A stretch of DNA of 64,000 nt from Imbricaverruca yamaguchii (GCA_034440575.1 JAOTOL010001394.1:324001-388000), one strand, 5' to 3'. Shown: positions 1 to 12,576, numbered from the stretch's first letter. Translations and numbers: made by a program. The notes: generated by a model not told the origin, from the letters alone.

Positions 1-1587
1 TAGGTCGCCCATAAAAATACTGTTCCAACATATTCAGCTATTAATATCAAGGAAGTATAGAAGCACATGAAAATGTTTGCCTTCCGGGAGAGTGGGCAAC
101 CACTAAGTAGATTTCCTGCATGCGACCCAATGGTTAAGTCTCACGAAAAGTAGGTTCAGGGCGCATCGACTCTACTGGTCAAGTAGGACTAATTGCTATG
201 GTTTCCAAAAAAGTGGCCCTAGCCTCAGGGTCGTGTACCATACAGGTGCAGCCAAGAGGGCCGGAAGACACCGGTCCCTTCCTTAGGAAACAAGTTACAC
301 TGGATAAAATAAGAATGTTTTGTGTTTTGCACAATGTCAATCTGATACTTTTTGACGAGCTTCACGCTCCGAAAGCGTTCTCCTTCACATACTATTTCTT
401 TCTGGTTCCACTAATTAAAAAAAAATATGACTGCGTCCCTGTCATGTACGTATGTCCACGATTAACGTTGTTGAAAAGAGCTGCGATAGTATGTTGACAA
501 GCTAGTCATTTATATCCAGAACTTCAACATGTGGCTTCATGTATAACCCAAGTGGAGAGAGCGGGTTCAATACATTCCTAGGCTCTCTGGAATTAAAGAG
601 GCTGCAGACACCAAGTTTTCAGGTGAGGATAGTGCGAACTCCTAAGGTTGGCTGACAAAAGAGGCGTTAAAAAGTGTTAACTTTGTTTCTATGCGATCAT
701 TTAAGCCATCTTTTCATGTGGGGACAACTTCCACCCTTCACATGGGCCAATATCCGATGACCGAATTCCAAGGGGAACATGCAAAAGATACAATGCAAAG
801 GATGTAGTGCAGAGTAAAAGATGTAGTGCAACACTCCTGACTGAAGCGGCCGATCGTGTGGAGTGAAGTACCGAAGCAGATACATTTAGGTGCAGATCAC
901 ATGTATTTGATGCTTAAATTGAGTTATTTTCCTGCCATGGCGGATTCTCGTATTTGGCAGAATTGTTCCTTGCAAGAGCGACAGCGAATGCTGTTCGGTG
1001 GTTGGTGGTGTCGTCCGCACTGCAGGTGGCCTGTGTTGCCAGTAACGCACTGGCCCATATTGCTTGGCTCGCTTTGGTCGGTTACTACCTCAGCGGGTGC
1101 ACCAAAACCGCTGCGTTGTCCGACACTTTACGAGCGGGCCAGCGACACGCCAGCCTATTTACCAAGCATGGCGTACGAGGCTGTCTTAGACTCGCTCATA
1201 CATATGTAGGGTAAATTGTGTGTTATTTCTCTGAGCTTGATATTGATATGAACAGCAACCACAGCTTCAGTCATCATTGGGATTCGTCGGGGTTATCATT
1301 GCGTCAGTATTGTCGTCATCATGAACTCCTCAATACTTGCTTAAGTTCAATAGTAGTGCTTAAGTTCAATAGTACGTTGATCGACACAGCATTGAGGCAA
1401 TGAGCCTAAAGATACGAATATTGTCAAGTACTATTTTTCTATGGCCCATGGCAAGTGATAAACCCCATGGCAATAACGAACAAACTACTGGACAGATCGA
1501 GGATGGGCGGATAAACTCGTGATAAGTTCGGCTTAGTTCTGACCTTCCCGCACACAAAGTCGGAGTAGAAAACTTTACCGGCGCTCA
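1..1587. other. Intergenic stretch, no gene recognised
   Basis: Only short, mutually overlapping open frames are present and none shows a recognisable domain. The part at about 950-1200 is somewhat more GC-rich. A 17-base direct duplication (cttaagttcaatagtag type) sits at 1338-1374. I see nothing else that I can support. Confidence 0.6.
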
Positions 1588-1589
1588 TC

Positions 1590-1842
1590 CATTTTTTTTG
1601 CAGATGCTGCGCTACTAATCCCTTATTTTTGCAGATGCTGTGCTAGCGGTCCATCACTATTATGCAGGTGCTGCGCTACCGGTCTACAATTTTTTATACG
1701 TATGGTGCGCTACCGGTGTCCCATTTTTCTGCGTATCCTGCACTACCGTTCTCTTTATTTATGTAGATGCTGCGTGACTAATCCCTTATTTCTGCAAATA
1801 CTGCATTATCCGTCCCTCATTTTTTATCATTGCTGCGAAGGA
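1590..1842. repeat. Degenerate minisatellite, 31-36 bp unit, about 8 copies
   Basis: The core TGCAGATGCTGCGCTAC recurs every 31-36 bases, followed by a T-rich spacer such as CCCTTATTTTT. Copies differ by many substitutions, so the array looks old. No coding signal is seen. Confidence 0.75.
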
Positions 1843-2009
1843 AAAGATATTGCAATTGCGCCGATGATTTCCTTCAACGAAAGTCAATTACAATCGTCAC
1901 CACAACATATTAACAAATATACCTCGCCATACAAGGTAAAAGTTAATTTTTAGAGTCCGGCACCCCATACGCTCCACAACCTTGCCTCGTATTATGCCAG
2001 CCTTCCCCT

Positions 2010-2033
2010 CCCCCCCCCCCCCCCCCCCCCCCC
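2010..2033. repeat. Poly(C) tract
   Basis: An almost uninterrupted run of C spans about 24 bases. Similar C or G homopolymers occur inside other repeats in this window, for example near 34884, 50071, 51047, 51821 and 53239. Confidence 0.9.
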
Positions 2034-2989
2034 TCCCCACCCCTACCCCCACACACTTTCTGCAACACTCCTATCCCCATGGAGGAATCCGTGGGCTATA
2101 CCCACCATTTAGGTCCAGAGGCAAAGCGAAAGAGAGGAAGTTACTACAGAAAAGCTCAATGGCGTTGCGCAGAAAGACACGATTTCAAAATTTCTTCCTC
2201 TATCACTCCATTGTTCCTATGCCTGTTCTTAGATTGGTCTGGTCTGAAGGTCAGTTCGTTTTAGCACAATCTGAGCCTAATGACCATAAGTGGTGCACAC
2301 GCGAACTCAGCGTTTGCCCCACGATGTTCCACTACACACTGCAGAAATCAATGGATGCTCTACAGCTCCCGCGCTTGAGATATTCCAAAATTTGCGTCGA
2401 CTTTAACTGTGGCGGCTCTATGGTCCTGTGCCAGTTGCCAGTTACCAGCTGACAAAGACTGGAGGCAAACTCGAGCGCGTGCAGCGACTAGAAGCCTGTC
2501 CTGCCAGCACAAGGAACCAGCATGGACCGTTACTCCACCGATTGTGCCGACTGAACTACAATAACTCCAGACTGGGCTCGTGAAACATGCTCTATTAGCT
2601 TCAGCTGATGCTGGCACACCAGATTTGGCCTTGGACATTGTGCACACCTGTACCTCCACCTCAGTGTGCACGGATGTGTCTGTTGCGATCAGCCAACCTA
2701 CGGCAACGTCAGCACGTGCAATATATCGCTCAGTGGGAGTACCATACCTTACTCCAGCTCTGTTGCTGTTCACCCCAGTCTGTCATTGCAAAACACCAGC
2801 TAAGGTTCCCATTGTCTTTGGCTCTGATGCGGCTCTGACCTGACCTGACGCCCACTGCAACTCCACCTCAGCCAGGTCTGATGCTGCGCTGTCCACAGGT
2901 ATGAACCCGTCTAATAATCTGGTGCTATCGGATTATAGTTTTGCTCCTATCTGACCCTGGCACCGCTTCCCACCGGATCGTGAGGACTG
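2034..2989. other. Stretch without recognised feature
   Basis: Open frames of up to 150 codons overlap on both strands, but none resembles a known protein. They show no splice or start context that I would trust. I see nothing specific here. Confidence 0.5.
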
Positions 2990-3160
2990 CGGAAGGTCCG
3001 ATCTGACCCCAGCTCCGGCTTCAGTCACATCTGACTCCAGCTCTGGTCGTGAGTGACCCCAGCTCCGGTGTCGAGTGCTTCCCAGCTCTGGTCACGCGCG
3101 TGACCTCAACTTCCAGTCACGCGTGACCCCAGCCGTGACCCTGTCTCCGCCGTACGCCGT
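2990..3160. repeat. Degenerate repeat of a GACCCCAGCTCCGGT core
   Basis: The words GACCCCAGCTCCGG, GACTCCAGCTCTGG and CCCAGCTCTGGTCACG recur at intervals of roughly 20-30 bases. This marks a heavily diverged short tandem repeat. Confidence 0.5.
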
Positions 3161-3419
3161 CCCAGCCGTACTCTACCTGACGTTGCAACGTGAAACAGCT
3201 GATGTGAGCACTGGAATCATTGAGCAGCGCTGATGTTACGCTAAACACCCAGTCAGCAAACTTTAAGGTTGATAATTACTGCGCCCCGGGCACGGACGTG
3301 ACCCAAGGATTAAGGACCCATGGTGGTCCTGTAGCTGCCCTCCAGGGTGTTACACCTCTCCTCCACGTCGATGAGAGGAAGGCGCTCCGTGTCGCTAGGT
3401 GTTATTTCTCCTTTATCTT

Positions 3420-3720
3420 TATCCTTATAATTTGTATCTCCATAGCGTCTCCTATCGATATGTGGTAAGCAACCTCATCCTCATGGCGTACCCCATCGTC
3501 GGGGATGCCTGTATTATCCCCATAGCGTCCCCTATCGTCCTGAGATGCCCAACCTTATCTCCATGGCGTCTCCCATCGTCGGGATGCCTACTTTATCTCC
3601 AGGGCGTCTCCTATCGCCAGGAGATGCCTAACCCTATCTCCATGGTGTCCTCTGTCGTCAGGGGATGCCTAACCTTATCCTCGTGATGTTCCCTATGGTC
3701 ACGGGTGGCCAACGTTATCC
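3420..3720. repeat. Minisatellite, about 40-bp unit, about 7 copies
   Basis: The unit contains CATGGCGTCTCCTATCGTC followed by GGGATGCCTAACCTTATCTC. Unit length varies by a few bases and divergence is moderate. The open frames crossing it are by-products of the repeat. Confidence 0.8.
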
Positions 3721-5944
3721 AGAGATATTAGGCGACAAATCACCCTATTAATGGCAAGTTCAAGCACCAATGATATCAAGCAGACGAAATGTTGCAGACT
3801 TGAAAGTTTACATTCTGGGAAGCTTAGTTTGACTCGCCTCGTGCATCCAGGGAAATGTACGGATGTGACCGGGAAAATTTCCTTGAAAAAAAAATCACAG
3901 TCAAATTTGTATCAGTCAGTGATTTGTTTGACCTAGCATTTAGTTCAGTAAAATTTGTTAAGACCATCCCTGCAACGGTAGATACCCAAGTCCCACTAAG
4001 ATTATAGAATTGACTATTTAAGTCCTTATCACCAAATAGTTTCACGTAAACCTCTGGATCCGTCACTGCATAAGCTAAATACTTTGTCTCACGGGTTGAG
4101 TAGCAGGAGGAAGCCGCTTGCCCAGCACCGGGAGTCTTAACCTGAACCTGATGATTGCCTGATGACATAGAGACAGGGAAGTAAACCATGTGCATGGGAT
4201 TTGCAATCGTTCACTCTAATCCTGTCGACTTTGCATGGGAATAATTAGCTTGAATGCGACTTACTACGTTCTCAGTGTGCTCCCACGCACTTGTGTTTGC
4301 GACATCGTATTCCACGACGGACTTTGGTGAGGCTTCAGCCCACCATTATTCCCGTTATTCTTAGTGTCGCCAGATTCTGACTAACATTGTACATTCCCTT
4401 TATGTTTTGCGCTTCCGCTTCCATCTCTGCACGTATACGTTTCCGTTTTAGTTCTTGCATGGAGGTTTATGACGTCCGGCAAGCCATTTATGACGTCGAA
4501 GGTTCTTGACATGACATGAAACCAAAATATGCTCGCCAAAACATCCGAGAACGACGCCCCAGAGAGTGCTGATACTTCATCGGGTTCCGTTGAACGGTTC
4601 GGAACCTATCGACGAAAAACCCTAGGTGGGGGTTGCATCCCCCTTCACTAGTGACGAGTGTAGATATCAGATTTTTATATTTTCTGGGGGAAAGTGCCAG
4701 GAACCGAGCTTTGCAAATAAATTAAACTTCTAGCGTATGAAAAAAGTAAGTATTTAAACATGCACAACTTCAGATCACGTAAGTCAGGGGTCCTTCTAAG
4801 CCATTTTGATTATGGGAGGGGAGCCCATTGGCAACTGAGGGACGACCATCCGAGGCAACCAGACTTCGGGCTCCCAGTAATCCAGCAGGAATAGGGAATG
4901 GTGTCTGACTGGGGGAGGGTCGGCACGACCATGACTAGAAAACGTCGGCCTCAAAGTTGCTAAAGGAGGAACAGGTTCTGGTTATTATAGACCTGAATGG
5001 CACATTTTGCCAAATGTTATGCAAGTTGGATGAATGGGCGTGGAAAGACCTAACTAGGCTGGTGCTGGCACCTAATAGCTCATTTCGTTGAAAGATTAGT
5101 GATATTTGCACCCGTGACCACCACACAAAGCATTATTTCTTCTGGGAACGTCCAATAGAAAGTTGCCCTATTTCTTCGAAATACACGAAATTAATCGGTG
5201 TTCAAACATCAGCATATGAACTCATCCAACAGCATAATTATTTTTTGTCTATAAATACATACTGTTATTTTGCCTGTTATCACGGTTTCAGGTTAGGAAA
5301 TTGCCATGTATACCTTTACAAAAAAAAATCCGCCCAAATCGACCCCACCTTCGGTCAATAAAAATGATAACGCATTCACAATTGTGTGTATATCCTTCTA
5401 CCTCCACGCAAATTTGTATAGTTCTACCATTACAATTGCTTGGATATTGAAGCATGACGGGGCCAGGCTGGTCTGGTTCGGGGCAGGCACGTGTGCCATA
5501 TAACTCGTTTTGTATCCCTTGGCAAAGTATTCTGAAGCCATGGTGATCCGTAAGATGTTATGAGCCAATCTGAATCATCAGGGAAGCAAGCTGGTTGCAT
5601 TTTTTCATATTTGCATTCTGGTGCTTGGGAATCGTCTTCACAGCAGCGTTAATGGAAGGTGAAAGCATTGTTCTTACTTCGTGAAGCTTTCCTTGAAGCT
5701 TACGGTTTTCATCATCCATTGTTAAGAAGGACACGACTCTGGGATAGCTATGGCTCAGCATTATCTAAATTTCGACAAAACGTTACCCTTGAAATCCCAG
5801 GGTAGTCATATATTCATTACGATGAATAAGGCATGTAAATTCAAAGTGAATTTCAGCAAGCCTCAATCACTGACCTATGCCTAGCATCCTATCCATCCAA
5901 GTGTAATACAGCGTGAGCTGTGCTGCTGCTGGGTCAATTTTGAA
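3721..5944. other. Intergenic stretch, no gene recognised
   Basis: AT-rich DNA with short open frames only (the longest is about 120 codons, minus strand, 3824-4195). No domain, RNA gene or repeat boundary is recognised. Confidence 0.5.
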
Positions 5945-6649
5945 GTCAGGTCGTCTAGGGTCAACGAGTTAGTTAAGGTCAAGTGAGGTCACCTCCAAAA
6001 AAGTTCACCCAGTCGTCACGATTTAACGGATATAGATATTTTAATGAAACTTTCAGCGGTTGCTTATCTTTAGGGATGCAATAAAACGTACGAGAGGAAT
6101 TGTCTTTTTTCTGTTTTTGCCTACTTATTAATTTAGCATATTTGCCTATTAGAGTTCAAATAGAAGATTCTGGCTAAAGTAAGCATGTTTTATTGGAGCA
6201 AGTTGACTTCCAGCAACGTTTCTCGGTCTACGCTACCCACTAGAAAGGGAAAATTAATAAAAGCTTGAAAACTAAAAAAATTGAGACTTCCAAACAATAT
6301 AATTATTATTTTGGGGAGGGGAGGGGAAAGTTATATGGCCCTGGTCTATTTCGCTGTCCTTTTCTGATTCCAAATATTTTTTTCTCTCTCAAATATCCCC
6401 CAAAATGAACTCCCCAGAGCCAAAAACATAATGTAAGTCGTGAAAAGTCGTGAACATCTAGCCCCCTAGTGCCGTCACTTTTGGGGAAAATTTGTTTTGG
6501 GGGTAGATCCGGGCCCTACTCGTCCAGCGCTTTCCGATGACACCTCTTTCGTTTTCGTGCGACGCTTAGTTTGGATTTTAGAATGGGTTACTACCCGCCC
6601 CCCCCGAGACGGGGTGTGAGAATCTCATCGGAAAGACGGCGCGGGTTAA
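5945..6649 (+). mobile_element. TTAA-type MITE (family B), copy a, left end missing
   Basis: This copy matches the copies at 34851-35347 and 51024-51879, sharing for example GGTCAACGAGTTAG, GGTCACCTCCAA, CTTTCCGATGACACC and the right end GACGGCGCGGG followed by TTAA at 6646-6649. The left end, which reads TTAACCCGTCCC in the complete copies, is absent, so this copy is truncated. It has no transposase and is non-autonomous. TTAA followed by CCC, with GGG before the closing TTAA, is the pattern expected of piggyBac-type elements. Confidence 0.75.
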
Positions 6650-6862
6650 GATAGGCCCTGGCGGAACGCACTCTGACAGTGCGAGATGGGTACTCTGGGT
6701 ACTTTCGCCGAAGACCACTCATTGATTGTGCGCGGTGCAGCCCAGCGCTTTGATTGGTAATCTTCGCAATGCATTGCGCATCCGTTTGTAGTGCACTAGC
6801 GAGACGGCGACGTTCCTGCACTGTGACACAGGAGATGTGGAGGATAGGATAGGAGTTTTGAA

Positions 6863-6932
6863 GATGTAGAGGCAAATGTAGAAGTACGTAGAGGCAGATG
6901 TAGAAGCACGTAGAGACAGATGTAGAAGCGAT
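6863..6932. repeat. Short tandem repeat, about 24-bp unit, three copies
   Basis: The sequence GTAGAGGCAGATGTAGAAGC repeats three times with small changes. It lies in a purine-rich segment (6840-7010) that could be a retroposon tail, but I cannot show that. Confidence 0.7.
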
Positions 6933-7307
6933 GTGTCAGAGTTGAGCTTGAAGATGCTGGAGAGTCGGTCTAGAAGTCTTGAAGTCTTGAGATATTGAAG
7001 ATAGGTTAGAGGGCCGGGATGGTAATGGTCGTGTGCGAAGGGCGGAATGGGGATGATATGTGAGGTTTGTGTGCGGTGTGTAAATGTATATGTATGTGTA
7101 TTAGTGGCAGGTGGCAGGTGACAGTTGGCAGGTGGCAGGCGGCATCTTCTGCCAGGGTCCCAGGACCGCAACCGTGACCGTAACTGGCGTCTTCCTCCCC
7201 CTCTTCTTCTTCTCCTCCGGACCAAACTCGTGTGATCTCGGTAGGAAAGTGATCCAGTCGGCGGCGTTGACGTGCGAGACGTGCGAAACCTGGACGGTGA
7301 CATGCCA
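6933..7307. other. Purine-rich stretch before the 33-bp array
   Basis: Contains a GGCAGGTG-rich run (7104-7140) and long open frames on both strands with low-complexity products (Arg/Gly runs). No domain is recognised, and I do not call a gene. Confidence 0.5.
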
Positions 7308-9295
7308 TTAATTGTGCACTGGCCAGACGATAATGTGCCGTTAGTAGTGCCCTGGCCTGACGATGATGTGCCGTTAGTAGTGCCCTGGCCAGACGATGAT
7401 GTGCCGTTAGTAGTGCCCAGCCTGACTATGATGTGCCGTTAGTAGTGCCCTGACCAGACGATAATGTGCCGTTAGTAGTGCCCTGGCCAGACAATGATGT
7501 GCCGTTAGTAGTGCCCTGGCCTGACGATGATGTGCCGTTAGTAGTGCCCTGGCCAGACGATGATGTGCCGTTAGTAGTGCCCAGCCTGACTATGATGTGC
7601 CGTTAGTAGTGCCCTGACCAGACGATAATGTGCCGTTAGTAGTGCCCTGGCCAGACAATGATGTGCCGTTAGTAGTGCCCTGGCCTGACGATGATGTGCC
7701 GTTAGTAGTGCCCAGCCTGACTATGATGTGCCGTTAGTAGTGCCCTGACCAGACGATGATGTGCCGTTAGTAGTGCCCTGACCAGACGATGATGTGCCGT
7801 TAGTAGTGCCCTGGCCTGACGATGATGTGCTGTTAGTAGTGCCCTGGCCAGACGATGATGTGCCGTTAGTAGTGCCCAGCCTGACTATGATGTGCCGTTA
7901 GTAGTGCCCTGACCAGACGATAATGTGCCGTTAGTAGTGCCCTGGCCAGACAATGATGTGCCGTTAGTAGTGCCCTGGCCTGACGATGATGTCCCGTTAG
8001 TAGTGCCCTGACCAGACGATGATGTGCCGTTAGTAGTGCCCAGCCTGACTATGATGTGCCGTTAGTAGTGCCCTGACCAGACGATAATGTGCCGTTAGTA
8101 GTGCCCTGGCCAGACAATGATGTGCCGTTAGTAGTGCCCTGGCCTGACGATGATGTGCTGTTAGTAGTGCCCTGGCCAGACGATGATGTGCCGTTAGTAG
8201 TGCCCAGCCTGACTATGATGTGCCGTTAGTAGTGCCCTGACCAGACGATAATGTGCCGTTAGTAGTGCCCTGGCCAGACAATGATGTGCCGTTAGTAGTG
8301 CCCTGGCCTGACGATGATGTCCCGTTAGTAGTGCCCTGACCAGACGATGATGTGCCGTTAGTAGTGCCCAGCCTGACTATGATGTGCCGTTAGTAGTGCC
8401 CTGACCAGACGATGATGTGCCGTTAGTAGTGCCCTGACCAGACGATGATGTGCCGTTAGTAGTGCCCTGACCAGACGATGATGTGCCGTTAGTAGTGCCC
8501 AGCCTGACGATGATGTGCCGTTAGTAGTGCCCTGACCAGACGATGATGTGCCGTTAGTAGTGCCCTGGCCAGACGATGATGTGCCGTTAGTAGTGCCCTG
8601 GCCAGACGATGATGTGCCGTTAGTAGTGCCCTGACCAGACGATGATGTGCCGTTAGTAGTGCCCTGGCCAGACGATGATGTGCCGTTAGTAGTGCCCTGG
8701 CCAGACGATGATGTGCCGTTAGTAGTGCCCTGGCCAGACGATGATGTGCCGTTAGTAGTGCCCAGCCTGACGATGATGTGCCGTTAGTAGTGCCCTGACC
8801 AGACGATGATGTGCCGTTAGTAGTGCCCTGGCCAGACGATGATGTGCCATTAGTAGTGCCCTGACCAGACGATGATGTGCCGTTAGTAGTGCCCTGGCCA
8901 GACGATGATGTGCCGTTAGTAGTGCCCTGACCAGACGATGATGTGCCGTTAGTAGTGCCCTGACCAGACGATGATGTGCCGTTAGTAGTGCCCTGACCAG
9001 ACGATGATGTGCCGTTAGTAGTGCCCTGGCCAGACGATGATGTGCCGTTAGTAGTGCCCTGGCCAGACGATGATGTGCCGTTAGTAGTGCCCTGGCCGGA
9101 CGATGATGTGCCGTTAGTAGTGCCCTGACCAGACGATGATGTGCCGTTAGTAGTGCCCTGACCAGACGATGATGTGCCGTTAGTAGTGCCCTGACCAGAC
9201 GATGATGTGCCGTTAGTAGTGCCCTGGCCAGACGATGATGTGCTGTTTGTACTGCACTGGCAAGACGATGGAGCGCCCTGACACCAAAGCTACTG
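7308..9295. repeat. 33-bp minisatellite array with higher-order repeats
   Basis: About 60 head-to-tail copies of a 33-base unit built on GTGCCGTTAGTAGTGCCC followed by a variable part such as TGGCCAGACGATGAT. One variant (CAGCCTGACTATG) is 32 bases. In the first half, variant types occur in an ordered series: a five-unit block repeats, then a ten-unit block of roughly 325 bases repeats almost exactly. The second half is nearly homogeneous. The right edge (9240-9340) decays into diverged copies. No open frame runs through the array. Confidence 0.95.
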
Positions 9296-9699
9296 GCCAG
9301 ACGATGGAACGCCCTGACACCAGAGCCACTGACGAGACGATGGAGCTAATGTGGGATATCGGATGGTGCAGTCGGTTACCGGTATATGTTACAGTATTCC
9401 TTTACTATGACTGGTTACCAGGAACGTATGCTGTGCTGCTTGACAGCGATTATTGGTAGGCTGCGCCGCTTCACAGTTAGGTGTTGCATGACGGTCTATC
9501 ATGCTAACCACGGTCCAGTGTCCCAACCATAGGAATTCGCTTGTGCGGTAGTCACATGGCCATTTCCTTTACAGCCATGAAGTCAGAAGCAAGGGCCGCC
9601 TTGCATTCCTCATTCGCCCAAGCAGCATTGGCATTTCATTGAACACCCTACCACTGGACTTTGTAGACAAGCAGCGACCGCTATGGATTTCGAACTAGT

Positions 9700-10700
9700 T
9701 TTTGGTACGGTACATTGTGTGAATTTGAAGGGCTTACGTGGTCCACTTTAGATCACAAGGTAAATGAAGTGAACTACGGACGACAATAAAAATGTATGTC
9801 AGCCACTCGTGGAAGACAAGTGAGTAAAATGAATTTTATACCGCGAGTGGTGTACTTGATTCACCCACTTCGTAATAAAATGCAAAATTCGAGTAATACG
9901 CGGCGTGAACAAAATGCTAGTCCCATACATTGTTTTTGTTAATCCGCAAAACTGAAAGGAACGTTTTCAGCACGCAAGTCAAAGTGTTTATCTTCATTTT
10001 TGTATGGGATATAATTGATTTATCTTTTGACAGAAAGTATCGTTACTCGTGGGTCGCGTAGATTTACAATTCCGTGGTTTAACAGTATGTGTTAATAACA
10101 TGGTTGGTGTTATTCGTACCGTGCAATAAATATATATTATACAGTGCCTGAGGGCAATGACCTGTAGAGCTAGTTTAATTGCTATTCACTCACCATCACT
10201 GCACTGGTGGTTGAACCGAAGCAAAAATATCATTAACGTGCAAGTTGGTATGGAATAAAATTATCCACTCAATCGTGAGTTAACGCATTTTATTTAAACC
10301 ACTTCCCTATACTTCGTGGTTTAAATAAAAAGTTCAACGGACTCGTGGTGTAGTATAATATAGTATATGTAGTATAATATAGTATATGCACAACAGAAGT
10401 TACTGTTCACATTCGGTACGGTATTTTAGCAAAACCATTGCTTAGTAGTGTCTTAATAACACAGTGAGTGTTAATCGTACCGTGCAATGACCTTTATCTC
10501 ATGCAGTGCGTGAGTGTAATAATATTTAAAAACAGTCCATTTGCTGTTCATTCCCCACAACTGCACTGGCGCAAAACCTGGAATACCCATAAAATTCAGA
10601 CCAAAGGCGGCATGAAATAAAATTAGTAGCCCGATCGTGATTGGAGAGTATTATTTCAACCATCGGCGGTAGGCGAGTGGCTTATCTACCATAAGTAAAT
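9700..10700. repeat. Old, strongly diverged large tandem repeat (about 340 bp unit)
   Basis: Segments at about 10075-10330 and 10415-10700 share an ordered set of words: TTAATAAC, GTTATTCGTACCGTGCAAT / GTTAATCGTACCGTGCAAT, GCAGTGC.TGAG, TTGCTATTCA / TTGCTGTTCA, ACTGCACTGG and ATGGAATAAAATTA / ATGAAATAAAATTA. A third partial match (GGTACGGTAC, reversed) lies near 9705. I see no coding content. Confidence 0.55.
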
Positions 10701-11005
10701 CACTCATGGCTTAATATCTTGTGAAGCACATTCGGCTTAACTGATTTTGTATATTGCTGGTGGTAGGACATTGTTACCGCATGCCGTAGTTAACCATTTG
10801 GATGAAAAGCCAGTCCGCTTTAACTTCGAATGTTTTCACTCAGCACGTCAGTCCGAGTCCCTAGAACTACGGTCAGCTCAAAGGCGGTATTGGCAAAAAA
10901 GGCATGTATCGAGCGGACCATCAGCAGTCGGAAAGCAGTCGGCACAGTCTTGGTGGGAAAATTAATTTCAAATGGACAAAATTGCCTTTCTCATACTGTC
11001 CAAAC
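10701..11005. other. Stretch without recognised feature
   Basis: Two overlapping open frames of about 70 codons are present, but neither resembles a known protein. Confidence 0.5.
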
Positions 11006-11017
11006 ACCATTCCCTGT

Positions 11018-11077
11018 ATTTCTTGGCGCTACATGACCAATGTAGTCGACGCGCCCTAAAGCCCCAATAACTAACTA
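11018..11077 (+). mobile_element. 60-bp retroposed hairpin (SINE-like fragment) with 12-bp target duplication
   Basis: The insert carries a stem-loop, GGCG-CTACAT (11025-11034) against ATGTAG (11040-11045) and GCGCC (11051-11055), followed by an A-rich linker and an (ACTA)n-type tail. It is flanked by perfect ACCATTCCCTGT copies at 11006-11017 and 11078-11089. A sister insert lies at 34479-34537. The direct flanking repeats and the tail indicate target-primed retroposition. No A/B-box promoter is present in the insert, so it is either a 5'-truncated SINE or a very short retroposed RNA. Confidence 0.85.
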
Positions 11078-11089
11078 ACCATTCCCTGT

Positions 11090-12116
11090 TGTGTTCCCTA
11101 TTTTTGGATGCATGAATAGAATGTGGAAAATGCTCTTCTGCACTCCCACTCGGTATCCATTATTAGGTGGTTTGAACAATATTTTGTTTTAATTGCATTT
11201 CGCGATATGCCGTTCAGCACTATATGCTATTTTTATGTTGCATAATTTTGTAACTAAGAGCCCAACCAGTGTAGTATTAGGTCGCCTATATATCCCATAT
11301 ATTGGAGTGAAGCAACTCATGGTATAAGAAATAACATACTAAGCTTGTGCTAGGGACCGATTTTTTTCGTCTCATTCGAAAACATTCTTCATTCGACATT
11401 CGGCTCGTTGTGAATTGCATAATTTTTTTTAGAACTTGACATTAAGCTTCCTTTCCGAGCACCGTTTGGTATATAAAACTGGCATGGACTGCCTGAGTTT
11501 CAATCGGAAAGGAACAACTTGGTATTGAAAAATGAGTAATACTGCTGCATTTATTAGTAATCAAATTGTTCCCAAGAATGTTGTTCAAAGACACACCCGT
11601 GATGGGTGTGCTATTGAAAACTACTCAACATAAAATAGCGTGGCAATTCTCGGGTAGGTACTACTTTTATAATGTCTTATTACCTTCAACAGAATCTCTT
11701 CATAGTCTTTAGCCGCTCTCGCTCCCTCACTGTTTGGCTTACATGTAATACCACATATCACGGCCTTCCTACGGTATGTTTACATTATTTAACGTATAAA
11801 ATTATGTTCATTTTCGTCTTGCATGATAACTACCTTTTCCAACTCACATGACATCAGGGCTGATTCGATGCCTCACATCCAGTTTGATGCATCACCTAGT
11901 TCGATACATTACGTCTAGTTTTTAATTGGCTGTCAACCGTGACTCAGTACATTGATAAGTGCAATGCATTGGTCTTTCCATAGTATTTGATATTGGTGCA
12001 GGAGTCAAATGAACTACAGCACTGCAGTGATCTATTGCAATACATTGGCAACAACACGTGTTTTTTTTAGCAGAAAACGAAACCGGGTGTGATATAAAAC
12101 ACGGGGAGTGGTTGAA
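11090..12116. other. Intergenic stretch, no gene recognised
   Basis: AT-rich, with no recognisable coding or repeat signal. Confidence 0.5.
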
Positions 12117-12135
12117 TACACACATACACATACAC

Positions 12136-12208
<73 letters not shown>

Positions 12209-12229
12209 GAGAGCGAGAGAGAGAGAGAG
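12117..12229. repeat. (CA)n microsatellite followed by (GA)n
   Basis: About 40 CA dinucleotides (12128-12206) are followed by a short AG/GA run. Open frames through it encode only Thr-His or Cys-Val runs and are artefacts. Confidence 0.97.
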
Positions 12230-12576
12230 ACCTGTGTGCAAATAACATGTATACACCGTTGATGCGTACATGCCATTTGATCTGGTGAACGATCCTGGTT
12301 GGTGTAAGTTCAAGTTCATAGCGATCAACTGATTCTTCTTGTACATTGGAGTTCAGCGGTAGCCTGCTCACTGAACTGCTAGTGGTGTTTGTCCGATTAA
12401 GGCATACAAGGCAAGACCAGCATTGACCTGTATCTCTTACTATATGGCTGCCAGGAACTTTCTGCGTGCAACTTCCTCGAAGTCTGGGAGTCTGACAGGT
12501 GGGGCTGGGGTGGAGCGTAGTGCCCGATCCTTGGGCTGCACTAATGTTCACTTTTGTGTCGTCTCCTTGCCTCTGC

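Noticed and set aside
2360..2773. Minus-strand frame of 137 codons
   Set aside because: Overlaps equally long plus-strand frames and has no identifiable motif.
7308..9295. Possible CRISPR-like array of regularly spaced direct repeats
   Set aside because: The units are contiguous with no unique spacers, the variants are shared between units, and the genome is an animal's. It is a minisatellite.
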